From Gillisia limnaea DSM 15749 (GTDB lineage: Bacteria; Bacteroidota; Bacteroidia; Flavobacteriales; Flavobacteriaceae), in assembly GCF_000243235.1 (NCBI RefSeq), contig NZ_JH594606.1, positions 2,027,448 to 2,091,447 on the forward strand: a stretch of 64,000 bases of DNA, read 5' to 3'. Position numbers and translations under genes: made by a program. Positions 9,533 through 17,554 of the stretch are shown here, piece after piece. The notes under the pieces are model-generated. The model had not been told where the DNA came from. It did not search any database and saw only the letters and a program-made list of their open reading frames with translations. Position 1 is the first letter of the stretch. Each line of letters opens with the position of its first letter.

Positions 9533-10264
9533 CTAATTTATATCTGCAGTAATAGTTCGTTCCACTTTTGCAATAAGGCTATCAACATCATCAGAATCTG
9601 CAGGAATAGGTTCGTGTACCTTCATGGTAATATGTACCCCTATTCCTAAAGGGAAATGGCCGTATTCAAACAGTTTCCAGGAGTTGTTAATGGTAAGTGG
9701 TACGATAAGGGCATCAGGCATTTTTTTGAAAAGGATCTGCATTCCGGTTTTGGCAAATTCCTTAGGCCTTCCGGTCCTGCTTCTTGTGCCTTCAGGAAAA
9801 ATAACAGCAGAGCGTTTGGTCTTTTTAAGGTACTCTGCAAACCGTACAATTTCTACCACTGCTTGCTTGGGGTTCTTTCGGTCAATCAACGCTGAACCTC
9901 CGTGCCTTAGGTTAAAGGAGATTCCAGGGATGCCTTTTCCAAGCTCCTTTTTACTTACGAATTTAGGATGATGTTTTCTTAAATACCATATAATAGGGGG
10001 AATGTCGTAGATTCCCTGGTGATTCGAGACAAATATACAAGGCCTGTCAACCGGAATATCATGAGGATTATCTATGCTGAAACGTGTTCCCAATATGTTA
10101 AGACAACGCATCAGGAAAAAATTAAAAACATCCACCGAAGTTTTATGCGCCTGATATCCACCAATTTTTAGGCTTAACCACTGGATTACGTGAAATATTC
10201 CAAGGCAAAGGAAGAAAAAAAAGTATGAAATTATTGAAAGGGGGTAGGCTAATAGTTTTTTCAT
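9533..10264 (-). CDS. plsC: 1-acyl-sn-glycerol-3-phosphate acyltransferase (PlsC family)
   Basis: 243 residues with an N-terminal membrane segment (YPLSIISYFFFFLCLGIFHVI), the acyltransferase motif NHQGIYD (NHxxxxD with His/Asp, about residue 82), FPEGTRSRTG (motif III, about 160) and IVPLTI (motif IV). It acylates lysophosphatidic acid to phosphatidic acid at the inner membrane during phospholipid synthesis. Length is typical. It precedes the HD phosphohydrolase gene on the same strand. Assignment to plsC rather than another acyltransferase of the family is from motif order only. Confidence 0.88.
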   Translation of the reverse strand: MKKLLAYPLSIISYFFFFLCLGIFHVIQWLSLKIGGYQAHKTSVDVFNFFLMRCLNILGTRFSIDNPHDIPVDRPCIFVSNHQGIYDIPPIIWYLRKHHPKFVSKKELGKGIPGISFNLRHGGSALIDRKNPKQAVVEIVRFAEYLKKTKRSAVIFPEGTRSRTGRPKEFAKTGMQILFKKMPDALIVPLTINNSWKLFEYGHFPLGIGVHITMKVHEPIPADSDDVDSLIAKVERTITADIN

Positions 10265-10270
10265 GTTTTA

Positions 10271-10340
10271 TTTAATACCATCGGTGGGTTTAATTACCAG
10301 ATGCCCGCCCGCCGCATTGGGTTGGGATTTCATCAAAATT
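10271..10340. repeat. Dispersed repeat, GGGTTTAATT family, copy 1
   Basis: TTAATACCATCGGTGGGTTTAATTACCAG is followed by a GC-rich stretch (GCCCGCCCGCCGC). It shares the core TAATACC....GGGTTTAATT with copies at 10898 and 39876. The copy lies in the 170-bp gap between the PlsC and Cys-rich lipoprotein genes, which holds nothing else I recognise. Confidence 0.55.
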
Positions 10341-10435
10341 TCTGTTTTTTCCATCAATATACATGCTGTAATTTGCCCATGGGTCTTGATTACAGCAAAA
10401 ATACATTTTTATGAAAAAATATCGGGAAAGAATCT

Positions 10436-10813
10436 TTATTGAATTTGAATACATTTTCCATCTTCACAAGCCAGTTTTTCTGGTGGAGCTGGAATACTGC
10501 AATCGCTTATAATACGGTTTTGTTTGTTGTATGTCTCTTCTGCTATGCGGTGTTTTTCAACCATTTTATGAAGGGCCTGGACATCGATTCCAGAAGAGAA
10601 TAATAGATATCCCTGGGGTCCGCCGCAGGCTTTACTTCCGTAAGGCATAAAAGAACATTCAGAGTCCTGGGAACAAGCTCCGTTGTCTATAAATGCGTAG
10701 ATCTCCTGAAGCTGCTTTTCCAGTTCCAGAATGGTTAATTCCTGATCTGATTTTACGTCATCGCATCCGGCAAAACTTGTTGTGAATATCAAAAGAATAA
10801 AATAAGCTTTCAT
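10436..10813 (-). CDS. Small cysteine-rich lipoprotein, unknown function
   Basis: 125 residues from the ATG at 10813 (the upstream in-frame ATG at 10825 would add four residues before the signal). A lipobox TSFAGC puts Cys17 as the lipidated residue. The mature part has six Cys, in GACSQDSECSFMPYGSKACGG, ISDCSIP and ACEDGKC, which suggests disulfides in the periplasm. I do not recognise a named family. Conserved CGGPQGYLLFSSG looks like a family core. It sits between two dispersed repeats and is probably a single-gene unit ended by its own flanking elements. Confidence 0.8.
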   Translation of the reverse strand: MKAYFILLIFTTSFAGCDDVKSDQELTILELEKQLQEIYAFIDNGACSQDSECSFMPYGSKACGGPQGYLLFSSGIDVQALHKMVEKHRIAEETYNKQNRIISDCSIPAPPEKLACEDGKCIQIQ

Positions 10814-10869
10814 GGTTTCTAACATTTTCAGGAAAAGAAAGATACAAAATAAGCTTCATTTCAAATCAT

Positions 10870-10900
10870 AAAAAAACCGAACTGTTTCCAGTCCGGTTTA
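10870..10900. terminator. Hairpin terminator, one mismatch, upstream of the lipoprotein gene
   Basis: AAACCGAACTG and CAGTCCGGTTT pair around a TTTC loop, with A-rich and T-rich flanks. It could terminate transcripts in either direction; the leftward bacilliredoxin transcript does not cross it, so its client gene is unclear. Confidence 0.55.
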
Positions 10901-10975
10901 ATACCTCATTGAGGGTTTAATTTCCCAAGGCCTGCCCGTACCGTTTGGGCGGGCTTGCCACGAGGTTCTTGATTA
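10898..10975. repeat. Dispersed repeat, GGGTTTAATT family, copy 2
   Basis: TTAATACCTCATTGAGGGTTTAATTTCCC contains the small palindrome CCTCATTGAGG, then GCCTGCCCG..CGGGCTTGCC forms a second GC-rich hairpin. Core and order match the copies at 10271 and 39876. Confidence 0.7.
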
Positions 10976-10994
10976 TATTTAGAACAAATCGTGC

Positions 10995-11405
10995 TTAACA
11001 GAACTCGTTATAGGCACTTGTTAGATTTTCTGCAATCATTTCTGCAGGACGCCCTTCAATGTGATGACGTTCTAGCATGTGAACCAATTCACCATCTTTA
11101 AAAAGTGCCATACACGGAGAAGAAGGTGGGAAAGGAATCATATAACCACGGGCTTTGTCTGTAGCTTCTTTATCCACCCCTGCAAAAACGGTAACTAAAT
11201 TGTCTGGGGTCTTACCGTTTTGTAAAGAAATTCGAGCTCCCGGACGGGCATTTGCTGCCGCACAACCGCACACTGAATTTACAACTACAAGCGTAGTTCC
11301 CTTTTTTTCCATGGCCGCATCAACTTCGGCAATTGTATGTAATTCATGAAAACCTACTTTTGTAAGGTCTTCTCTCATCGGTTTAACTAAATCTGCTGGA
11401 TACAT
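10995..11405 (-). CDS. Bacilliredoxin, BrxA/BrxB family
   Basis: 136 residues starting MYPADLVKPMREDLT, the family N-terminus. The CGC redox motif is Cys46-Gly47-Cys48 in NSVCGCAAANARPG, followed by FAGVDKEAT and PSSPCMALFKDGELVHMLERHHIEG. This is the YphP/YqiW thioredoxin-like fold that removes bacillithiol or other mixed disulfides in Firmicutes; Bacteroidetes also carry it, and the thiol partner here is not known. Cytoplasmic. No partner gene is adjacent. Confidence 0.93.
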   Translation of the reverse strand: MYPADLVKPMREDLTKVGFHELHTIAEVDAAMEKKGTTLVVVNSVCGCAAANARPGARISLQNGKTPDNLVTVFAGVDKEATDKARGYMIPFPPSSPCMALFKDGELVHMLERHHIEGRPAEMIAENLTSAYNEFC

Positions 11406-11569
11406 ATATTGAGTATTTTAAATAGTTTCTAAAAAGTAAAGATACGGAATTATGTTTGGTTAGAAATATCTCATCTTCTTATAAACCAATAACAATAAAC
11501 TATTGCCTGCTGCCAAATGAGGTTATTAAATAACAGGGATTCTGCTTAGAACAATTATCGATTTCTTTG

Positions 11570-11965
11570 CTAATGCTTTTCTTTATTTTTTAACTGCTCA
11601 TGCAAAAGTTTCTGTTGTATGACCAGGTATCTTTCATACTGAGGTTTTACGAGAATTTCCCTCATAGCAGCATTTTCTGCTTGTTGAAGAGCAAGCAACC
11701 GTTGCGCTTTAGCTTCTTCCTGCATTTTGGACAGCAAAAGTACTTCTTTTTTCATGGCATAAGTGATGAGCTCTTTTTCCATAAGAATTTCCTGCTTTCC
11801 TGTAAGCCCCAGTTCTTTGGTGAACATTGCTGTGGTCTCATGAGCCATTTCTCTTATTTCCATAGAAGGTTCTCCCTGAAGCATGTTTTGTGCTTGTGTT
11901 GTTGAAGTTGTAAAAGATATAACTAGCAGTATACCCATAAGAAAGATTTTATTCCAAAAATTCAT
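11570..11965 (-). CDS. Small secreted helical protein, unknown function
   Basis: 131 residues with a signal peptide ending at TQAQ (about residue 26), followed by an all-helical charged body with many Ala, Glu, Gln and Lys (MKKEVLLLSKMQEEAKAQRLLALQQAENAAMREIL). The length and pattern recall Spy/CpxP-like periplasmic proteins, but the LTxxQ signature is only approached (LGLTGKQEILMEKEL), so no family is claimed. It is single-gene and divergent from the TerB/DnaJ gene. Confidence 0.7.
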   Translation of the reverse strand: MNFWNKIFLMGILLVISFTTSTTQAQNMLQGEPSMEIREMAHETTAMFTKELGLTGKQEILMEKELITYAMKKEVLLLSKMQEEAKAQRLLALQQAENAAMREILVKPQYERYLVIQQKLLHEQLKNKEKH

Positions 11966-12183
11966 ACCGGTTTCTTTTGTTTAAAAATAATTACAATTTG
12001 AAAAAAACAGGGTTAAAAAGGAGTTAAAATATAAAATGTTGGGGGTTGACAAGCTTCAAAATTGGATCCGGGAACCTTCCTTCATCCTTGAAAAAGAGGA
12101 TTGAAAGATTTACAAGACGCAAAAAAAATAATAAAGGTCTTTACTTTGTCCCTCTTCCTTCTTTTTAACCTTTTTCAAAATAC

Positions 12184-12191
12184 TATCTTTG
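12184..12191 (+). promoter_or_regulatory. -7 box (TATCTTTG) that fixes the TerB/DnaJ start
   Basis: TATCTTTG matches TAnnTTTG exactly. Transcription would begin about 12195, downstream of the longer in-frame start at 12101, which leaves the ATG at 12215 as the usable start. AGAAGG at 12203-12208 may help ribosome binding. Confidence 0.6.
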
Positions 12192-12214
12192 TTTTTCAAA
12201 TTAGAAGGATTTTC

Positions 12215-12928
12215 ATGTTCAAATGGATTTTGGCCGTTGTAGGCTACATGTTTTTTAGATATCCGGGTGCTATTCTTGGATTTATAATTGGAACTTTAAT
12301 AGATAACTGGAGGCGCCCTTCCAGAGGTTCACAGGACCAAGAGGTTTCTCCGGGAGATTTTGAACTTAATTTGCTTTCTCTGGCTTCCCTGGTAATAAAA
12401 GCAGACGGGAAAGTATCCCAAACCGAACTGGATTATGTGAGGGCTTATTTTGTACAGGCTTATGGAAAAGAGCGTGCAAATGCTACCTTTAGGACATTTA
12501 ACGAGGTTATTAAAAACCGCGAAATTTCAGGTCAGCGCATTGGATTGTATCTTCAAAAACGCACCCGGTATGAGGTTCGCTTACAAATACTTCACTTTTT
12601 ATTCAGTATTGCAAAGGCCGATGGCCAGGTTTCTGAAGCTGAATTAAGAGAGCTATCAGAAATTTCTGCTCATTTAAACCTTATGAGAAGGGATTTTGAG
12701 AGTATTAAGGCCATGTTCTTCAAAAGCGCCGATAATGCTTATAAGATCCTGGAGATCGAAAAATCTGCAACGGATGCTGAAGTTAAAAAAGCCTTTAGGA
12801 CCATGGCTAAAAAATATCATCCTGATAAATTACAGCATATGGACGAGGCCTACAGAAAAGGAGCTCAGGAAAAATTCACCAAGGTTCAGGAAGCCTACGA
12901 GCATATTCAAAAAGAACGTGGAATTTAA
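12215..12928 (+). CDS. DjlA-like membrane protein with TerB and J domains
   Basis: 237 residues. An N-terminal membrane segment (WILAVVGYMFFRYPGAILGFIIGTLIDNW, about 4-32) is followed by a TerB-like helical domain (about 50-160; LASLVIKADGKVSQTELDYV and HFLFSIAKADGQVSEAEL are its two acidic repeats) and a C-terminal J domain (about 170-235) with KKYHPDKL containing the HPD tripeptide needed to stimulate DnaK. The order matches DjlA, a membrane-anchored co-chaperone. The promoter box at 12184 supports this start. A single-gene unit, convergent with the TonB receptor gene. Confidence 0.88.
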   Translation: MFKWILAVVGYMFFRYPGAILGFIIGTLIDNWRRPSRGSQDQEVSPGDFELNLLSLASLVIKADGKVSQTELDYVRAYFVQAYGKERANATFRTFNEVIKNREISGQRIGLYLQKRTRYEVRLQILHFLFSIAKADGQVSEAELRELSEISAHLNLMRRDFESIKAMFFKSADNAYKILEIEKSATDAEVKKAFRTMAKKYHPDKLQHMDEAYRKGAQEKFTKVQEAYEHIQKERGI

Positions 12929-12997
12929 AAAAAAATCCAAATTACTGTAATGTATTCCACTTTCAGTCAGGTATTTGGAATTAAACCCACTGCCGGG

Positions 12998-15268
12998 TTA
13001 AAAGTTATAATTAAGGTTCAACATTAAATTCCTGCCGGGACTGCTCACATTAAAGGCCCTGAGAATGGACATATGATCTACATAGGTTTTGTTTAGTGCA
13101 TTATACACGGTGATCCCAATTTCTATATTGTTTTCTTTCAGAATAATTTTTTTGCTTGCACCCAAATTTAGCAGCACATATCCCTGGGTTTTCTCCTCAT
13201 TAAAACCAACCCTGTCTTGGGTAGCTATAAGCCTTAATTTTGAAAATAGATAAAGCGATCTATCCTGAAGTGCAAAATAGCTTATTTCGGCATTATAATT
13301 ATTGGGAGGAATAAAACTTATGTTTTCATTCGACCCCCTTTCAGATGCTCTTACAATCGCTCCTGAAATAGTGGTTTCCAGTCGGTTGTTTTTTAACCAA
13401 CTGTGTTTTAAATCAAACTCCATCCCGTAAAAATCGGCATCGGTTTGTAGATAAGACCATATTTCAAGGCCATCTTCTTCCCGAATTTCATCGGTAGAAG
13501 CAAAAAAGATGTAGTTGTTGATCCGGCTACCAAAAATTGATATTTGGCCCTGAAAATCTTTATGTCTGTAGCTGTAATTCGCATCTGCCTGAAAACTTTG
13601 TTCCCTTCCAAAATTTTCATTCCCTTTTTCAAACCTGCTCGTTCCGGGATGGGGACCATTAGAAAATAACTCTGCGAGGTCCGGAGCTCTAAACCCGGTT
13701 GAAAAATTTAATTTGAGCGTGTTTTTTTTGTCAAACTTAGTGGTCATTCCAAGTGAACCTGTAAATCCGCTGAAGGTTTTTGTGAGTTTTCGGTTTTCAG
13801 GATTCCCCGGCAGGATGAAATTATAAGCTACTAAAGATGCCGAGGTCGCATCGGCCGTTACGGTTCTATAATCATATCTAAGTGCCCCCTGTAAAAAAAC
13901 AGATTCAAGATCCAGGCTGCTCAGGTAATAAATTCCGCTTTCAAAAGTTTGGGCATCCGGGATGAGAAACTTTTGAGCAGTCTCCAGATTATCATTTTGC
14001 TTAAAACTCCCCTGGGTCCCAATACTGTGTTTGATTTTCCCCTTCGGAAACCGTAATCTGAAATTATAGAATGTATGTTGTTGCATCAATCCAAGGTCTA
14101 CCAAATTGGGTTCGGTTTCAATTTCCTTCCTGTCATTAAAATGATGAGAGAGGTGAATAAAGCTCTCCAGGAACTCACTTTGAGTTCCCTGATTGTAGGA
14201 GATCAGGAAATCTTCCACTTCCTGAAAGGGCAGTTGCATATCCCTGTCATTCCTGGAAGTTGCAAGCGATTTTGATGCATCCATTTCCTCATCACTTATA
14301 ATCCCCAGATTTTGGTTGTTGTAGGTAAATGACAATTTATTCTGAAAATTCTCTTTTTCAATTCCGGTATGTAACCGAATGGTGTGAGTATTAAACCTGC
14401 TGTTTCCTATAATTCTCCCATCGCCGTTTTTATAATCGGCGTGTGTTTCATAGGCGGCATCAACAGCGAAAAACATGTCGTTTTTATAAGATTTCCCTAA
14501 AGAACCATACGTCCTTATTCCATTGGAAATACTGTTGAAGGTAGTACCAGCATTTCCGGCAAATTTTGTAGAATTTAAATAAAAATCATCATCTTTTGAA
14601 AGCAAAACCCCGCCCAAAGCGCCAGATCCATATAAAACCGAAGCCGGACCTTTTATCACATCCACACTTTTTATCCCAAGATCGTTGATTCCCAATCCGT
14701 GGTCTGCTCCCCATTGGTGATTTTCGAGTTTATTGCCCTGATAGATGGTTACAATTCGTGAAAATCCAAGTCCGCGAATAAATGGTTTTACAATTCCCTG
14801 CCCGAATTCTGCTCCGTAAATTCCCGGTACTTCCCTCAGTATGCCCATCATTCCGTTTGGGTTTCCTTTATTTTCAATTCCTGCCATACTAATAGAGGAA
14901 ACATTGTAAGGTGTGCGTCGCGCTAAGCCGGATTGCTCATCTATAATTAAAACTTCAGAAAGTTCACTGGAGGTAATTTCCATTTGGAAATCTATTTTTA
15001 ACTTTTGGTTTGGGCTTATGGATATTTCCTTTTTTATAGCCTCGTATCCCACGGCACTTATCCGCAATGTATGGGTTCCTTGTGGAATGTTTTTCAAGGA
15101 ATATCTCCCAGATTCATTTGCGGTAGTTCCTAATTTTAAATCTTCTATATAAATATTCGCATCGGGAACCGGTCCATCTTTGGATAAAACGCCCCCGGAA
15201 AGTTCTCCTGTTTGTGTAAATCCATTGGTTCCGAATAAAAATAGCGCTACATATATTAGATATCTCAT
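12998..15268 (-). CDS. TonB-dependent receptor, probable metal uptake
   Basis: 756 residues: signal peptide (about 1-18), CarboxypepD_reg-like domain (about 24-100), TonB box near SEVLIIDEQSG, plug (about 115-225, with KGPASVLYGSGALGGVL) and a barrel ending in Phe (LNLNYNF). The plug contains ENHQWGADHG, rich in His/Asp, which I regard as a possible metal-binding loop. It is transcribed divergently from a DtxR-family regulator followed by a ZIP transporter, with a palindromic operator between, so the inferred cargo is a metal or metal chelate (Zn, Mn or Fe). The metal itself cannot be read from the sequence. Confidence 0.9.
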   Translation of the reverse strand: MRYLIYVALFLFGTNGFTQTGELSGGVLSKDGPVPDANIYIEDLKLGTTANESGRYSLKNIPQGTHTLRISAVGYEAIKKEISISPNQKLKIDFQMEITSSELSEVLIIDEQSGLARRTPYNVSSISMAGIENKGNPNGMMGILREVPGIYGAEFGQGIVKPFIRGLGFSRIVTIYQGNKLENHQWGADHGLGINDLGIKSVDVIKGPASVLYGSGALGGVLLSKDDDFYLNSTKFAGNAGTTFNSISNGIRTYGSLGKSYKNDMFFAVDAAYETHADYKNGDGRIIGNSRFNTHTIRLHTGIEKENFQNKLSFTYNNQNLGIISDEEMDASKSLATSRNDRDMQLPFQEVEDFLISYNQGTQSEFLESFIHLSHHFNDRKEIETEPNLVDLGLMQQHTFYNFRLRFPKGKIKHSIGTQGSFKQNDNLETAQKFLIPDAQTFESGIYYLSSLDLESVFLQGALRYDYRTVTADATSASLVAYNFILPGNPENRKLTKTFSGFTGSLGMTTKFDKKNTLKLNFSTGFRAPDLAELFSNGPHPGTSRFEKGNENFGREQSFQADANYSYRHKDFQGQISIFGSRINNYIFFASTDEIREEDGLEIWSYLQTDADFYGMEFDLKHSWLKNNRLETTISGAIVRASERGSNENISFIPPNNYNAEISYFALQDRSLYLFSKLRLIATQDRVGFNEEKTQGYVLLNLGASKKIILKENNIEIGITVYNALNKTYVDHMSILRAFNVSSPGRNLMLNLNYNF

Positions 15269-15282
15269 AAATTTATTTTTTA

Positions 15283-15290
15283 CAAAACTA
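15283..15290 (-). promoter_or_regulatory. -7 box for the TonB receptor (minus strand)
   Basis: CAAAACTA on the plus strand reads TAGTTTTG on the minus strand, matching TAnnTTTG. A TTG (15308-15306, minus strand) lies inside the palindrome at 15300-15315, 15 bp upstream, so a bound repressor would cover this promoter. Confidence 0.55.
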
Positions 15291-15299
15291 CAAATAAAA

Positions 15300-15315
15300 T
15301 TTAGACAAGTCTAAA
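15300..15315. promoter_or_regulatory. Palindromic operator TTTAGACAAGTCTAAA between divergent metal genes
   Basis: A perfect inverted repeat TTTAGAC-AA-GTCTAAA in the 100-bp space between the TonB receptor and the DtxR/MntR-type regulator. Size and symmetry fit the binding sites of that regulator family. It overlaps the receptor's -33 region and sits just upstream of the regulator's -33 region. Confidence 0.75.
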
Positions 15316-15340
15316 AAAGGTTTTATTTAAAATAAAAATG

Positions 15341-15348
15341 TATTTTTG
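15341..15348 (+). promoter_or_regulatory. -7 box for the DtxR-family gene
   Basis: TATTTTTG is an exact TAnnTTTG match, 21 bases before the ATG at 15369, implying a short leader. Confidence 0.6.
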
Positions 15349-15368
15349 ACAACAATAAAAAGAAGATT

Positions 15369-16025
15369 ATGTTCAGTCTTTCAGAAGAAAATTATTTAAA
15401 AGCTATTTTTCATTTAGAAAATACATATCGTGAAGGTGTAAGTACCAATGCGCTTGCGGAAGAGATGGAGACCAAAGCGTCTTCAGTAACCGATATGATC
15501 AAGAAACTTTCAGAAAAAAAATTGCTGAACTACAAAAAATACCAGGGGGTGAAATTGAGTAAATCTGGAAGGGAAGCAGCGATATCTGTAATACGAAAAC
15601 ATCGTTTATGGGAGGTTTTCCTGGTTGAAAAACTCAATTTCAACTGGGATGAAGTTCACGATGTGGCAGAACAGCTCGAACATATAAGGTCTGAAAAGCT
15701 TATTAGCGAACTGGATAAATTCCTGGGATTTCCAAAACGCGATCCGCATGGAGATCCAATTCCGGATGCCGAGGGTAATTTTTCTGTCTCTAATAAAATG
15801 TTGTTGTCAGACGTGAAAAAGGGAGATTCCGGTATATGTGTTGGCGTAAGGGATTCTTCGGCTCCATTTCTTCAGTTTTTAGATAAAAATTCTATTGCCC
15901 TTGGTAAAGAGTTAAAAGTGTTGGAAAAGGAATCTTTTGACAAATCTATGTTGGTAAAAATCAACGATAAGGAACTTCGTATATCACATTTAATATCAGG
16001 GAACCTTTATGTTAAAACATCATAA
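15369..16025 (+). CDS. DtxR/MntR-family metal-dependent regulator
   Basis: 218 residues. An N-terminal winged helix (FSLSEENYLKAIFHLE, then STNALAEEMETKASSVTDMIKKLSEKKLLNYKKYQGVKLSKSG), a dimerisation/metal domain (HRLWEVFLVEKLNFNWDEVHDVAEQLEHI, with typical Glu/His ligands) and a C-terminal FeoA/SH3-like domain (about 145-215). Such proteins repress uptake genes when Fe2+ or Mn2+ is plentiful. The divergent TonB receptor, the ZIP gene two bases downstream and the palindrome at 15300 suggest control of metal import and of itself. Which metal is sensed is not resolvable here. Confidence 0.92.
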   Translation: MFSLSEENYLKAIFHLENTYREGVSTNALAEEMETKASSVTDMIKKLSEKKLLNYKKYQGVKLSKSGREAAISVIRKHRLWEVFLVEKLNFNWDEVHDVAEQLEHIRSEKLISELDKFLGFPKRDPHGDPIPDAEGNFSVSNKMLLSDVKKGDSGICVGVRDSSAPFLQFLDKNSIALGKELKVLEKESFDKSMLVKINDKELRISHLISGNLYVKTS

Positions 16026-16027
16026 CT

Positions 16028-16849
16028 ATGGATATAATAATTGATTACTTTCAAAGCATTAATCCCATTCTGGCGGCACTTCTTGCCACACTTTTTACCT
16101 GGGGGCTTACCGCATTAGGCGCCTCCCTGGTTTTTTTATTCAAAACTATGAACCGGGCGTTTTTTGATGGAATGCTTGGTTTTACAGGCGGTGTTATGGT
16201 TGCGGCAAGTTTTTGGAGCTTGCTCGCCCCAGGAATAGAAATGAGTCCCGGAGAAGGTTTTATTAAAGTTATACCTGCTGTAGTGGGTTTCACCCTGGGA
16301 GCTTTTTTTCTCTTCGGACTCGATAAGGTCCTTCCGCATTTGCATGTAAACTTTCAAATGAGTGAAAAGGAGGGTATTAAAACCCCCTGGCATAAATCTA
16401 CTTTATTGACCCTTGCCATTACATTGCATAACATTCCGGAAGGATTGGCCGTGGGAGTGTTATTTGGAGCTGCGGCAGCAGGCATTGATGGCGCTAGTAT
16501 TGGAGGTGCAGTGGCATTGGCAATTGGAATTGGGCTACAAAATTTTCCTGAAGGTTTTGCTGTGGCAATGCCCTTGCGCCGGCAGGGCCTGAGTAAATGG
16601 AGAAGTTTTAATTTCGGACAGCTTTCAGCGGCGGTAGAACCTATAGCCGCAGTTCTTGGTGCCTGGGCAGTATTAACTTTTGAACCAATTTTGCCGTATG
16701 CTTTATCATTTGCAGCCGGGGCTATGATCTTTGTAGTGGTGGAGGAAGTGATCCCGGAATCTCAGCAGGAAAGATTTACCGATATCGCTACTATGGGCTT
16801 CATAGGAGGTTTTATAGTAATGATGACCCTGGATGTTGGTTTGGGCTAA
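16028..16849 (+). CDS. ZIP family divalent metal transporter
   Basis: 273 residues with eight predicted membrane helices. HNIPEGLAVG in helix 4 and NFPEGFAVA in helix 5 carry the His/Asn/Glu residues of the ZIP binuclear metal site; the sequence order is of the ZupT/GufA type. The short loop after helix 3 has only HLHVNF as a possible His cluster. It imports Zn2+ and related ions into the cytoplasm. The two-base gap to the regulator gene makes an operon, and the operator at 15300 probably governs both. Confidence 0.93.
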   Translation: MDIIIDYFQSINPILAALLATLFTWGLTALGASLVFLFKTMNRAFFDGMLGFTGGVMVAASFWSLLAPGIEMSPGEGFIKVIPAVVGFTLGAFFLFGLDKVLPHLHVNFQMSEKEGIKTPWHKSTLLTLAITLHNIPEGLAVGVLFGAAAAGIDGASIGGAVALAIGIGLQNFPEGFAVAMPLRRQGLSKWRSFNFGQLSAAVEPIAAVLGAWAVLTFEPILPYALSFAAGAMIFVVVEEVIPESQQERFTDIATMGFIGGFIVMMTLDVGLG

Positions 16850-16898
16850 TATTTGCAACATCGGGTTTTTATGTTCGTCTTTAAGTAAACTACCTACC

Positions 16899-17306
16899 AT
16901 GAAATATTTTTTAGTATTCGCATTTCTGATTTTTTCTTATTCTTTTATGGGGCAGGAAACTTCAGAAACAAGGAGTTATAGCGCTGTTCTTCAGCAGGGT
17001 GAATTGCTTGATTTTGGAAACCGATCCATGAAGTTTAAAGAAGTGGTTTCAGATTCCCGATGTCCCGTCAATGTTACCTGTATTTGGGCCGGTGAAGCAA
17101 AAGTGCTGGTAGAAATATTCGAAAATGGAAGGTTTTTAGAAGAAAAAATACTTTTGGTCAACTCAAAAAACAGCACGTTGAGTTTTATAACTGAAGCTGT
17201 TGCGTATAGTATTTCTGGAATTGATCTAATGCCCTATCCAACAGTTCAGTCAAAAAATACTAAACCGCATTATAGCCTTCAAATGAGGGTGAGCGAAAAA
17301 TTATAA
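16899..17306 (+). CDS. Small secreted protein with CIWAGE motif, unknown function
   Basis: 135 residues starting MKYFLVFAFLIFSYSFMGQ, a signal peptide. The mature part has SRCPVNVTCIWAGEAKV (two Cys likely to form a disulfide, then WAGE) within a predicted beta-sandwich. Similar small proteins with C-x(5)-C-x-WxGxA occur in Bacteroidetes without assigned function. The start at 16899 is preferred over 16833, which overlaps the ZIP gene. It may read through from the regulator-ZIP unit, 49 bp upstream. Confidence 0.75.
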   Translation: MKYFLVFAFLIFSYSFMGQETSETRSYSAVLQQGELLDFGNRSMKFKEVVSDSRCPVNVTCIWAGEAKVLVEIFENGRFLEEKILLVNSKNSTLSFITEAVAYSISGIDLMPYPTVQSKNTKPHYSLQMRVSEKL

Positions 17307-17375
17307 TATTGGTAAAGAGGTGGTTGGAATTTTAAGAAAGACATTCCCCCTGCTTTTTATCACCTATCATTCAGA

Positions 17376-17525
17376 TCAGTGACATCCACAGCTGGAAACA
17401 CCACAGCTTTTATCCGATTTCTTTTTGCTTTTTAGAAATGCGGGTTTCCATATAAACTTCGTGATCATATATCCCAAAGCAACGGCAAAGGTGAAAAAGA
17501 CCAATATTTCCTGAAGTACTTCCAT
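17376..17525 (-). CDS. FeoB-associated Cys-rich membrane protein
   Basis: A 49-residue ORF: one membrane helix (ILVFFTFAVALGYMITKFIW, about 7-26), a basic stretch, and a Cys-rich tail with SCGVSSCGCH at the end. This is the usual form of the tiny protein encoded after feoB in many Bacteroidetes. The ATG at 17525 is 30 bp downstream of the feoB stop on the same strand, completing a feoA-feoB-small-protein operon. The likely role is assisting FeoB, as FeoC does elsewhere; the mechanism is unknown. Confidence 0.88.
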   Translation of the reverse strand: MEVLQEILVFFTFAVALGYMITKFIWKPAFLKSKKKSDKSCGVSSCGCH

Positions 17526-17554
17526 AATTTCTCAAGTTTAAATTAAGTCATACG

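Noticed and set aside
12101-12214. N-terminal extension of the TerB/DnaJ gene
   Set aside because: The -7 box at 12184 lies inside it, so it would not be transcribed.
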